From Caldilineales bacterium (GTDB lineage: Bacteria > Chloroflexota > Anaerolineae > J102), in assembly GCA_019695115.1 (NCBI GenBank), contig JAIBAP010000006.1, positions 62,001 through 126,000 on the forward strand: DNA of 64,000 nt, written 5' to 3'. Positions within the stretch are counted from its first letter, which is position 1. Each line of letters opens with the position of its first letter. Of this stretch, positions 18,793-26,139 are shown in pieces. A model generated the notes under the pieces. That model was not told the DNA's origin and made no database searches. It saw nothing but the letters and a program-made list of their open reading frames with translations. Made by a program: the position numbers and the translations under genes.

Positions 18793-19422
18793 GTGAGCGA
18801 ACCCGACCTCCTACCCCTCGCCGCCCAACCCACCTTGGCCCCCGCCGCCGAACCGGAACCGGTTGCGCCATCCACACCGGCCGCCGGCCATGCCGACGCC
18901 ATCTGGGAGATCTTGGAGACGTTGATCATCGCTGGCCTGTTGATCGTCTTCTTCAGGGCCTTCATTTTTCAGAACTACATCGTCGAAGGGCAGAGCATGC
19001 TGAACACCCTCCTGCCCGGCGAAAGAGTCATCGTCAGCCGCCTGAGCTACATCCTGGGCGACCCCCAGCGCGGGGATGTCATCGTCCTCCAATTCCCGCT
19101 CGACCCCGAACGGGATTTCGTCAAGCGCATCATCGGTTTGCCCGGCGAGACCATCGCCATCGACGATGGCTTTGTCACCATCGACGGCAAGCCCCTGCCG
19201 CCGGAAACCTACGTCGAATTCCCCAGCGGCACGGACATGGGGCCTGTGCAACTGGCCGCTGACGAATACTTCGTCATGGGTGACAACCGCGCCGGCTCCA
19301 GCGACTCGCGCAGCTGGGGCCCGCTCAGAGACCGCGACATCATCGGCAAAGCCTGGCTGGTCTACTTCCCCTTCGACCAATTCGGCTTCGTCACCCATCC
19401 CGACCTGGAACCGCAAGGATGA
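18793..19422 (+). CDS. lepB: Signal peptidase I
   Basis: A 209-residue type I signal peptidase, the membrane serine protease that removes signal peptides from exported proteins. After a Pro/Ala/Glu-rich N-terminus, one membrane helix (WEILETLIIAGLLIVFFRAF) precedes box B (VEGQSMLNTL) with catalytic Ser68. Box D (DFVKRIIGLPGE) holds the general base Lys111, and box E is MGDNRAGSSDSR. Start choice: a GTG at 18793 with GGAA eight nt upstream is preferred, because the ATG at 18760 overlaps the TATAAT promoter box. The stop overlaps rpiB by ATGA. Confidence 0.94.
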   Translation: MSEPDLLPLAAQPTLAPAAEPEPVAPSTPAAGHADAIWEILETLIIAGLLIVFFRAFIFQNYIVEGQSMLNTLLPGERVIVSRLSYILGDPQRGDVIVLQFPLDPERDFVKRIIGLPGETIAIDDGFVTIDGKPLPPETYVEFPSGTDMGPVQLAADEYFVMGDNRAGSSDSRSWGPLRDRDIIGKAWLVYFPFDQFGFVTHPDLEPQG

Positions 19423-19970
19423 CGCCCACCGAAGCCGACGTCCGCGCCCTGGTAGGCCAGGTTCTGGCCAGGCTTGAGGAAACCGACCTCCTCGCTGGCC
19501 CGGCCGCCCCGGCGCGACCCACCGTGGCCATCGCCTCTGACCACGGCGGCTTCGCCCTCAAAGAGCAGCTCAAACCCTACCTGATCGAGCTTGGCTACGA
19601 GGCGCTCGACCTGGGCACGAACAGCAGCGAAAGCGTCGACTACCCAGATTTCGCCTTTGCCGTCGCCAGCGCCGTCGCCCAGGGCCGCTGCCAGGTCGGC
19701 ATCGTCATCGACGGCGCCGGCATCGGCTCGTGCATGGTTGCCAACAAAGTGCCGGGCGTGCGCGCCAGCCTGTGCTACGATGTCAGCAGCGCCAGCAACG
19801 CCCGCGAACACAACCATGCCAACGTCCTCACCCTGGGGGCGGGGCTGGTCGGCCCCAACCTGGCCCGGCAGATCGTCAAAACCTGGCTGCAGACGCCCTG
19901 GGGCGAGGGCCGGCACGCCAAGCGGGTCGAGAAGATCACCGCCATCGAACGGCGATTCACGCGTCCATGA
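19419..19970 (+). CDS. rpiB: RpiB/LacAB-family sugar-phosphate isomerase with N-terminal extension
   Basis: A 183-residue protein of the ribose-5-phosphate isomerase B family. The RpiB core starts near residue 35 ([20 protein letters not shown]) and includes [16 protein letters not shown], the phosphate loop [17 protein letters not shown], and [13 protein letters not shown]. In E. coli RpiB a catalytic Cys precedes GTGxG; here that position is Asp, as in Cys-less relatives. The first ~20 residues ([18 protein letters not shown]) form an extra amphipathic helix and linker like the encapsulation peptides of microcompartment enzymes. ATGA overlap with lepB, and deoC follows after 7 nt. Confidence 0.88.
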   Translation: MTPTEADVRALVGQVLARLEETDLLAGPAAPARPTVAIASDHGGFALKEQLKPYLIELGYEALDLGTNSSESVDYPDFAFAVASAVAQGRCQVGIVIDGAGIGSCMVANKVPGVRASLCYDVSSASNAREHNHANVLTLGAGLVGPNLARQIVKTWLQTPWGEGRHAKRVEKITAIERRFTRP

Positions 19971-19977
19971 CCGGCCT

Positions 19978-20862
19978 ATGAGCTACTCCCTGCGCAACCA
20001 CAGTTTCGAGCAACTGGTCGAACTCATCACCCACGAGGTGTTGGCTGCTTATCCCGACGCGTTGGCGGGCGCTTGCACGGCCTGCGCCCGGCCCTGCGGC
20101 GGCCAGTGCGTCAGCGCCCACCCCGAGGCCGCGCGGCAATTGCTGGCGGCCGGGGCCAGCCGGCTGAGCACGCGGCTGGGGGTGAGCGATGTGGCGGCGG
20201 ATATGGCGGCCATGATCGACCACACCCTGCTCAAACCGGATGCCACCGAAGACCAGGTGCGCCAACTTTGCGCTGAGGCCCGCCAGTTCAGCTTCGCTTC
20301 GGTCTGTGTCAACCCCACCTGGGTGCCGCTCTGCGCCGACCTGTTGCACGGGGCGGCGCCGGTGGTGTGTACGGTGGTCGGCTTCCCCCTGGGCGCCACC
20401 CTGCCGGAGGTGAAAGCCTATGAGACCGAACGGGCGGTGATGGAAGGCGCCTGCGAGATCGACATGGTGATCAACATCGGCGCGCTCAAAAGCCGCCGCC
20501 ACACCCATGTCCTGCGCGACATCGCCGGTGTGGTGCGGGCTGCCCGCAGCGGCGGCGCCCTGGTCAAAGTCATCATCGAGACCGCCCTCCTGACCGACGA
20601 AGAGAAGGTGGAGGCGTGCGCGCTCAGCCAGGCGGCCGGGGCTGATTTCGTCAAGACCAGCACCGGCTTTGCCAGCGGCGGGGCCACCGTGGCCGATATT
20701 GCCCTCATGCGGCGGGTGGTCAGCCCGGAGATGGGGGTCAAGGCATCGGGCGGCATCCGCAGCGCCGACGATGTCACGGCCATGATCCAGGCTGGGGCCA
20801 CGCGCATCGGCGCCAGCGCCGGCGTCAAGATCCTGCAACAGGTAAGCGGCAAGGCGGCGTAG
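19978..20862 (+). CDS. deoC: Deoxyribose-phosphate aldolase with N-terminal Cys-rich extension
   Basis: A 294-residue DeoC, a class I aldolase converting deoxyribose 5-phosphate to glyceraldehyde 3-phosphate and acetaldehyde. The barrel begins near residue 72 ([20 protein letters not shown]). The Schiff-base lysine is K226 in [11 protein letters not shown], and the second active-site lysine is K255 in GVKASGG. The ~70-residue N-terminal extension is unusual. It starts with an amphipathic helix ([17 protein letters not shown]), then four cysteines, C33, C36, C40 and C44 ([12 protein letters not shown]), a potential metal or cluster site. Coupled to rpiB, a pairing found in sugar-phosphate microcompartment loci. 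No shell genes are in the window. Confidence 0.93.
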   Translation: MSYSLRNHSFEQLVELITHEVLAAYPDALAGACTACARPCGGQCVSAHPEAARQLLAAGASRLSTRLGVSDVAADMAAMIDHTLLKPDATEDQVRQLCAEARQFSFASVCVNPTWVPLCADLLHGAAPVVCTVVGFPLGATLPEVKAYETERAVMEGACEIDMVINIGALKSRRHTHVLRDIAGVVRAARSGGALVKVIIETALLTDEEKVEACALSQAAGADFVKTSTGFASGGATVADIALMRRVVSPEMGVKASGGIRSADDVTAMIQAGATRIGASAGVKILQQVSGKAA

Positions 20863-20869
20863 GTGCAGG

Positions 20870-21046
20870 ATGACCCCCACCCCACCCCCGCCCGACCCGC
20901 TCATGAGCCTGCCGCTGGCCTTCTGGGCCAACCTGCCGCTGGTCGTCTGTCTGATCTTCGCCGTCGCCATTGTCATCGGCTTCCTCATCATCGTCCGTGA
21001 AAACCGTCGAATCGCGGCAAGAGATAGCGTGATCGAAGAAGAGTAG
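20870..21046 (+). CDS. Small single-pass membrane protein (58 aa)
   Basis: A short frame beginning seven nt after deoC, ATG at 20870 to TAG at 21044-21046. A Pro/Thr-rich N-terminus is followed by one strong membrane segment (PLVVCLIFAVAIVIGFLIIV) and a charged C-terminus (RENRRIAARDSVIEEE). Size, position and clean TM profile support a real gene, but I do not recognise a family. It is probably translated from the rpiB-deoC message. Confidence 0.6.
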   Translation: MTPTPPPPDPLMSLPLAFWANLPLVVCLIFAVAIVIGFLIIVRENRRIAARDSVIEEE

Positions 21047-21057
21047 TCGATTATTAC

Positions 21058-21078
21058 GTGTTGCGTGTTGCGTGTTGC
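21058..21078. repeat. 3-unit heptanucleotide array (GTGTTGC)
   Basis: Three exact copies followed by a GTAGTTGC variant. The sequence is the reverse complement of GCAACAC units in the array at 21137-21227, so the pair could fold together. Confidence 0.8.
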
Positions 21079-21136
21079 GTAGTTGCTGGTGCAGCAACCG
21101 TACTTGACACATAGGCACGAAGAACACGAAGGAATC

Positions 21137-21227
21137 CGGAACACGCAACACGGAACCCGGAACCCGGAACACGCACCACGCACCACGCACCACGGAACAC
21201 GCACCACGGAACCCGGAACCCGGAACA
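21137..21227. repeat. 13-unit heptanucleotide array (CGGAACM/CGCACCA/CGCAACA)
   Basis: Thirteen in-phase heptamers 30 bp upstream of the ppa start. 21079-21136 between the two arrays shows no other feature except a possible TTGACA at 21112. Confidence 0.95.
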
Positions 21228-21257
21228 AACCCCACCCACCCCCCTCCAAGGATCCCC

Positions 21258-21803
21258 ATGCAAAACCTCTGGCGCGAACTGCGCACCGGCCCCGACGCCC
21301 CCGACGTCGTCTATGCGATTGTCGAAATCCCCAAAGGCTCACGCAACAAATACGAGTACAACAAGGAACACGGTGTGATCAAACTCGACCGTGTGCTGTA
21401 CTCCTCCGTCTCCTACCCCGGCGACTACGGCCTGATGCCGCAGACCTTCTGGGAAGACGGCGACCCCTTCGACATCCTGGTGATGGTCAGCGAGCCGACC
21501 TATCCTGGCTGCATCATCGAAGCCCGGCCCATCGGCATCTTCAAGATGGACGACAAGGGCAAATCGGATGACAAAATCCTGGCCGTGCCCCTGCGCGACC
21601 CTCGCTATGCCGGCTTTCAGGATCTGAAGGATGTGCCCGCCCACTTCCTGCTCGAGATCGAACACTTCTTCAGCGTCTACAAGGCGTTGGAGGAGGGCGG
21701 CCGGGTGCATCCGAAAGGCTGGGAGGACGCGGCGGCGGCCAAAGAATCCATCCGCCACTCGATGCAACTTTATCGCGACCGCTTCTCGTTGGGGGGACTC
21801 TAA
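21258..21803 (+). CDS. ppa: Inorganic pyrophosphatase (family I)
   Basis: A 181-residue soluble family I pyrophosphatase, which hydrolyses PPi and drives biosynthetic reactions. Signature elements are EIPKGSRNKYEYNKEHG, the metal-binding SYPGDYGLMPQTFWEDGDPF and DILVMV, then IGIFKMDDKGKSDDKILAVP. These supply the Asp, Glu, Lys and Tyr ligands of the active site. ATG at 21258 with AAGGA close upstream (5-6 nt), after the heptamer array. The MBL hydrolase gene begins on the next base after the stop. Confidence 0.97.
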   Translation: MQNLWRELRTGPDAPDVVYAIVEIPKGSRNKYEYNKEHGVIKLDRVLYSSVSYPGDYGLMPQTFWEDGDPFDILVMVSEPTYPGCIIEARPIGIFKMDDKGKSDDKILAVPLRDPRYAGFQDLKDVPAHFLLEIEHFFSVYKALEEGGRVHPKGWEDAAAAKESIRHSMQLYRDRFSLGGL

Positions 21804-22493
21804 GTGCAACTGGTCGTCCCCGATCTGTACTGGATCGACCTGGGCGCGGTCAACGCCTACCTGTGGACGGGCGCCGGCGGGCCGTCGCTGATCGACACCG
21901 GCATGCCTGGCTCGGTCGATAAGCTGTTGGCCGAGCTAAAGAGCCTGGGCATCGCGCCCACCGACCTCCGCCGCATCCTGATCACCCACGCCGACCTCGA
22001 CCACATTGGCGGCCTGCGCCGGCTGCAAGCCGAAAGCGCGGCGCGGGTGTGTTGCCATGCGGTCGAAGCAGAACTTGTGCGCGGTCTCAGGGCCAAACCG
22101 GTCAGCCCCACGCTGCCAGGCTATCTCACGCGGCCCATCTTCTTGCTGGTCGACCGCATCTACAAGCCCGGCGCGGCCCAGGTCGAGGAGTTGGTGATCG
22201 AAGGCCATGTCACGCCCGAAGGTTTTACCGTCCTCCATACACCCGGCCATTCCCCCGGCCACATGGCGCTGCTGCACAAAGAGCACGGGATTCTGATCGC
22301 GGGCGATGCCCTCAACAACCGCAAAGCCAGGTTGGGCGGCCCCCCACCCATCGCCACCCCCAGGCTGGGCGCGGCCTACGAAAGCATCGCCAAACTGGGC
22401 AAACTGAGCTACGAAATCGCCTGCTTCGGCCACGGCCCCCCCATCGTGGGCGGGGCCAGCGCAGCCGTAGCAGCGTTCGCCAGCCGCGCCTGA
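21804..22493 (+). CDS. Metallo-beta-lactamase-fold hydrolase (His-to-Asp variant)
   Basis: A 229-residue MBL-fold protein. The metal motif reads THADLDHIGG (residues 61-70): the usual HxHxDH is HxDxDH, a variant found in some subfamilies. Further ligands are H in LHTPGHSPGHMALL and D in ILIAGDALNN, and a terminal FGHGPP completes the site. GTG start at 21804, directly after the ppa stop, with GGGGGGA as ribosome-binding site. Substrate unknown. Confidence 0.85.
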   Translation: MQLVVPDLYWIDLGAVNAYLWTGAGGPSLIDTGMPGSVDKLLAELKSLGIAPTDLRRILITHADLDHIGGLRRLQAESAARVCCHAVEAELVRGLRAKPVSPTLPGYLTRPIFLLVDRIYKPGAAQVEELVIEGHVTPEGFTVLHTPGHSPGHMALLHKEHGILIAGDALNNRKARLGGPPPIATPRLGAAYESIAKLGKLSYEIACFGHGPPIVGGASAAVAAFASRA

Positions 22494-22508
22494 ACCGCAA
22501 GCGTCAGC

Positions 22509-22595
22509 GCGCGGCCCGGCCCGTACCACCAGCGCCAGCGCGGCCCGGCCCGTACCACCAGCGCCAGCGCGGCCCGGCCCGTACCACCAGCGCCA
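22509..22595. repeat. Three perfect 29-bp tandem repeats
   Basis: The unit begins GCGCGGCCCGGCCC and ends CCAGCGCCA and is repeated three times without change. It fills the gap between the convergent MBL and flippase genes. The lack of divergence suggests recent expansion. Confidence 0.93.
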
Positions 22596-22606
22596 GCGCG
22601 TGGCGT

Positions 22607-24049
22607 TCACGCCCCGCGCACCCCAGCGAAAGCTGCCAGGGCCTGGCGCAGCTCGTCCGTCGGGGCCAGACGCAGCCGCCAGAGGAGGAGGAGGTAGGCC
22701 GGGACGAGGACGGCGGTGAGGATGAGGGCGTGGAGGAGGGGACGCGCTGCATCCAGCAGGGGCAGAAGGGCGAGCAGGGGGGCGAAGATCAGCAACATGG
22801 CCGGCCAGGGCGGGCGCAGCCAGGCGCGACCGATCACGATCAGGGAGGCGGCCATCACCGCCACACCGGCGCCCAGGGCCAGGGCCGCGCCGGTGGCCGC
22901 AAGCGTGGGGATGAGGAGCAGGCTGGCGAGCGTGCAGGCGCTGAGTCCGGCAAAGGCGGCGGCCAGGGCGACGCGCGGGCGAGCAAAGGCGGCGGCGGCG
23001 TAGCGACCGGCCCAGACGAGGGGCTGGGCCAGGAGGGTCAGGCTCAGGATCAGGAAGATCGGGCCGGCGGCGGCAAAGTCGGCGCCGAAAAGAAGCGGCG
23101 CCACCGGGAAGGTGAGTAAGGCGATGCCGATGAGGAGCACGCCCATGAGGATGCCGCTGTAGCGCAGCAAGAGATCGAGCCAGCGCTGGGCGCCGGCGTG
23201 CTGTTGGCGGGTGTGGAGCAGGGCCAGCGTGGGCGTGAACGAGGCCATGTATTGCGTCAGGACGGTGATGACCAGCATGTAGAGGCTGAGGGCCAGGCCA
23301 AGATAGCCGACGGCGACGGTGTCGTGTGTCAGCAGTTCCAGCAGCACCGGGCCGCTGCGATAGAGGAGGACGATGAGGATGTTGGCCAGGAAGAAGCCGG
23401 TCCCAAAACGGAGATAGGGCCGCAGGCCGGGCCAGTCGGGGCGGGTGGGGCGCCAGACCGGGCGCGCCCAGAGCAGGCCGGGGATCAGGAAGATGGCCTC
23501 GCTGGCCAGCAGGCCCATCAGTAGCCCTGTCAGACCCCACGGCAGGCCCAGGACCAGACAAGGGATCATGATCAGTTGCCGCCACGAGACCTCGACCGAC
23601 CAGCGGCCCATCTGGTTGAGGCCAAAACAGAGGTGGTAGGGCGTCCAAGAGAGGAGGCGGAGGGCGACGCCCAACCCGATCAGCAGTCCCTGCCAGCGGT
23701 TCAGCCAGGGCGCCAGCCAGGGGGCGGCAAGGGCGAGGGCGAGCGCCATGACAAGCCCAATGCCCAGTCGCGCCCAGGTCAGCTGCCAGATAAGCCAGCG
23801 GATGCGCTCTTGTCCCGGCCGGCCTTGCTGCGCCCAGCCGGGCACATGGCGGCCGATGATGTCCAGCCCGCCCAGGTCGCCGGCCATCTGCAGGATGAGG
23901 CTGAGCGAGATGACGAAGGCCAGTTGCCCGAAAAGTTCCGGCCCCAGGCGGCGGGGGATGAAGGCGGCGAAGGCGAAGGCGCCGGCAAGTTGGGCGGCCT
24001 TGTGGGCGCTGATGGCCGTCAGGTTGCGGGCGGCGGTGCGAGCGGCCAT
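22607..24049 (-). CDS. Wzx-like polysaccharide flippase
   Basis: A 480-residue integral membrane protein with about 12-14 hydrophobic segments. The N-terminus, FAFAAFIPRRLGPELFGQLA, is typical of the MOP/RfbX flippases that move lipid-linked oligosaccharide units across the membrane. Charged loops such as RTRQQHAGAQRWLDLLLRYS-like segments recur between helices. ATG at 24049; it lies seven nt after the DUF5693 gene on the same strand and is the last gene of the leftward polysaccharide block. Specific substrate unknown. Confidence 0.82.
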   Translation of the reverse strand: MAARTAARNLTAISAHKAAQLAGAFAFAAFIPRRLGPELFGQLAFVISLSLILQMAGDLGGLDIIGRHVPGWAQQGRPGQERIRWLIWQLTWARLGIGLVMALALALAAPWLAPWLNRWQGLLIGLGVALRLLSWTPYHLCFGLNQMGRWSVEVSWRQLIMIPCLVLGLPWGLTGLLMGLLASEAIFLIPGLLWARPVWRPTRPDWPGLRPYLRFGTGFFLANILIVLLYRSGPVLLELLTHDTVAVGYLGLALSLYMLVITVLTQYMASFTPTLALLHTRQQHAGAQRWLDLLLRYSGILMGVLLIGIALLTFPVAPLLFGADFAAAGPIFLILSLTLLAQPLVWAGRYAAAAFARPRVALAAAFAGLSACTLASLLLIPTLAATGAALALGAGVAVMAASLIVIGRAWLRPPWPAMLLIFAPLLALLPLLDAARPLLHALILTAVLVPAYLLLLWRLRLAPTDELRQALAAFAGVRGA

Positions 24050-24056
24050 GAGCGAA

Positions 24057-25988
24057 TCAGCGACGGCCCCCGGCGAGGATGGTGGCAGCGGCCGCCAGCG
24101 CGGCCGCCAACGGGGCTGCCAGCGCCCAACTGCGCCCGACCTGGGCCAGGCTGAGGGCGATGGGCCGGCTGGGCTGGCGCAGGCTGCCGGCGGTGGAAAT
24201 GGCGCCGGCCGTGGCTGCCAGCCCCACCAGCGAGCGGGCGGCCGAAGCGGCGGGCAGTGCGGTGTAGGCCGGCCAGAGGAGCGCCAACCCGGCCCATTTG
24301 CGCAGAGGTTGGGGGCTGACGGCCATGCGGGCATCGCCCAGGGCGCGCTGGGCGGCGCTGAGATGGTGGGTGTGTCCGGCCGGGTGCTCGCGATCAAGGG
24401 CGTCGACCGGGTCGGCGGGCAGGCGGGAGCGGAGCAAGAGGGGGAGGGTCAGGATCAGCAAGCCGGCCGGCCAGCGACGGGCGCCGGAGAGGAAGGGCGG
24501 CGGGGCGACGACCATCTGCACGGCCAACGGCAAGGCCCAGTCGAGGTGGCCGAGGCGGAGGCTTTCGATGCGCAGGGCGTAGTCGGGCTGGTTGGCGGCG
24601 GCGGCGGCCAGCAGCCCGGCAGCCGGCGCCGCCAGGAGCGAGGCCGGCCCAGCCGCCGGCCCGGCGGAGAGGGCGGCCAGGGCCAGGAGTTTGGCGGCGT
24701 AGGAGGGGGCGTAGGTGTGTTCGAGGGCGTCGCGGGGCCGGTCGAGCCGGGGCAGGAGGGTGGAGGCCAGGGCGAAGCCGCCGCCGGCCAGGGCCATAGC
24801 CAGCGGCAGGGGCAGGGGCAGCAGACGGTCGGCGGTCAGCAGGCCCAGGCCAAGCACCGGGAGCGAGAGGTCTAATCCGGCGGCGGCAGGTGAGGCATCG
24901 ACCAGCGGTTGCTCCAGCCAGGTCTCGACCACTGCCTGGACGCGGGCCAGGGGCAAGGGGTCGGGCCAGGAGGCGGCCGGGGCGTGTTGATGATCGTGGC
25001 CGTGGTCGTGACCGGGCTCGTGGTCGTCATGCTTGTGTTCGGGGAGGTCGAGGCTGAAACCGGCGTGGTGGGTCAGGGCATGAACGAGTTCATCCAGATA
25101 GCGGTAGACGGCGGTGGGGGTGGAGGCGTGGACGCCGATGTCGGTATCGACGAAGATGAGGCGGATGCCGCCTTCTTGGGCGCGCAGGCTGGCGCGGTAG
25201 GCCAGGCTGGCTTCGTCCTCGCGGTCGAGGTCGGCGGGGGTGTAGCGCAGGGCCGGGAGGGTGCAGTCGGGGGCCGTTTTGGCGATGAACCAGTCGCCAC
25301 GCTGGTGGCGGCTATCGGGGAAGTAGGCGGCGGTCAGGTTGTGGCGGCGCAGGCTGGCGGCGGTGTCGGCCAGGTGCATCTCGTGGCCCAGGAGGGGGTC
25401 GTCGGCGAAGGCGATGATGCTGGCCTCCAGGCCGGCGGCCTGGGCCAGGGTGCGTTCGATGGTCGCGGCGGTGGGCCAGGGGTAGCTGACCGGGCGGGCG
25501 ATGAGTTGGAGGCCGGTGGCGCGGGCAAAGCGGAAGGTTTCGGGGTCGAAGCCAAGCCCCAGGGGGCGGATGGCGGCCAGGTCTCCTGTGAGATCGAGGC
25601 TGTCTGGGCTGGTTTCGGCCAGCAGGTGGGGGAAGCGGGCCTGGAATTCGGCCTGGAGCCGGGTGATGAGGCCGGACCGGGGGCTGGTGAAGCGGTGGAC
25701 ATCGGGCAGGCCGCTCCCGTGCGGGGTCAGCGCCCCGGCCCGGATCAGGCTGTCAAGGGTGTCTTCGAGCAGGGCGATGTGGGTGGCGCCGTGGTGGCGG
25801 CAGTCGTGCAGGAAGTCGTAGAGCGGGCGGCCGGCGCGGGTGGCGGCGATGCTGGCCTGCTCGAAGTAGAGGCTGAGGTAGACCTGCCGGTTGTGCTGTT
25901 CGCGCCGGCGCCGTTGTTGGATCTGCCGGAAGACGGCGGGCAGCCCGACCAGGATCAGCCCGGATGCGAGAAAGGGGGTGAGGCGCAT
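24057..25988 (-). CDS. DUF5693 family membrane protein with His-rich loop
   Basis: A 643-residue protein. The N-terminal half is a soluble domain outside one short membrane anchor (MRLTPFLASGLILVGLPAVF). It contains LTGDLAAIRPLGLGFDPETF and RLIFVDTDIGV and resembles DUF5693, a family found with polysaccharide-pyruvyltransferase and flippase genes. At ~350-370 lies a His/Asp loop, HKHDDHEPGHDHGHDHQH, a likely metal-binding stretch. The C-terminal half has ~8 membrane segments. Biochemical function is unknown. It precedes the flippase by 7 nt. Heptamer arrays lie just upstream of its start, whose leader lacks a Shine-Dalgarno sequence. Confidence 0.72.
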   Translation of the reverse strand: MRLTPFLASGLILVGLPAVFRQIQQRRRREQHNRQVYLSLYFEQASIAATRAGRPLYDFLHDCRHHGATHIALLEDTLDSLIRAGALTPHGSGLPDVHRFTSPRSGLITRLQAEFQARFPHLLAETSPDSLDLTGDLAAIRPLGLGFDPETFRFARATGLQLIARPVSYPWPTAATIERTLAQAAGLEASIIAFADDPLLGHEMHLADTAASLRRHNLTAAYFPDSRHQRGDWFIAKTAPDCTLPALRYTPADLDREDEASLAYRASLRAQEGGIRLIFVDTDIGVHASTPTAVYRYLDELVHALTHHAGFSLDLPEHKHDDHEPGHDHGHDHQHAPAASWPDPLPLARVQAVVETWLEQPLVDASPAAAGLDLSLPVLGLGLLTADRLLPLPLPLAMALAGGGFALASTLLPRLDRPRDALEHTYAPSYAAKLLALAALSAGPAAGPASLLAAPAAGLLAAAAANQPDYALRIESLRLGHLDWALPLAVQMVVAPPPFLSGARRWPAGLLILTLPLLLRSRLPADPVDALDREHPAGHTHHLSAAQRALGDARMAVSPQPLRKWAGLALLWPAYTALPAASAARSLVGLAATAGAISTAGSLRQPSRPIALSLAQVGRSWALAAPLAAALAAAATILAGGRR

Positions 25989-26002
25989 AGGAATGGCGGA
26001 TT

Positions 26003-26023
26003 GCGAAGTGCGAAGTGCGAAAT
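26003..26023. repeat. 3-unit heptanucleotide array (GCGAAGT)
   Basis: Three in-phase units ending ~15 bp from the start of the DUF5693 gene. 26024-26069 carries looser GAAT-containing repeats of 8-10 bp. Confidence 0.75.
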
Positions 26024-26069
26024 GGATCGATCACGAATGGCACGAATGGACGAATAGCACGAATAGATC

Positions 26070-26139
26070 CAGTCATCAGTCATCAGTCATCAGTCATCAG
26101 TTACCAGTTACCAGTTACCACCTGCCCCCTGCCCTCTGC
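26070..26139. repeat. 10-unit heptanucleotide array (CAGTCAT/CAGTTAC/CMCCTGC)
   Basis: Four CAGTCAT, three CAGTTAC and three CNNCTGC-type units, all in one register. The array ends exactly at the stop codon of the leftward gene at 26140. Confidence 0.93.

Noticed and set aside
20870-20905. Extension of deoC into the downstream Pro-rich codons
   Set aside because: deoC ends with a clear stop at 20862 after its last conserved segment; the Pro-rich codons belong to the separate small membrane protein frame.
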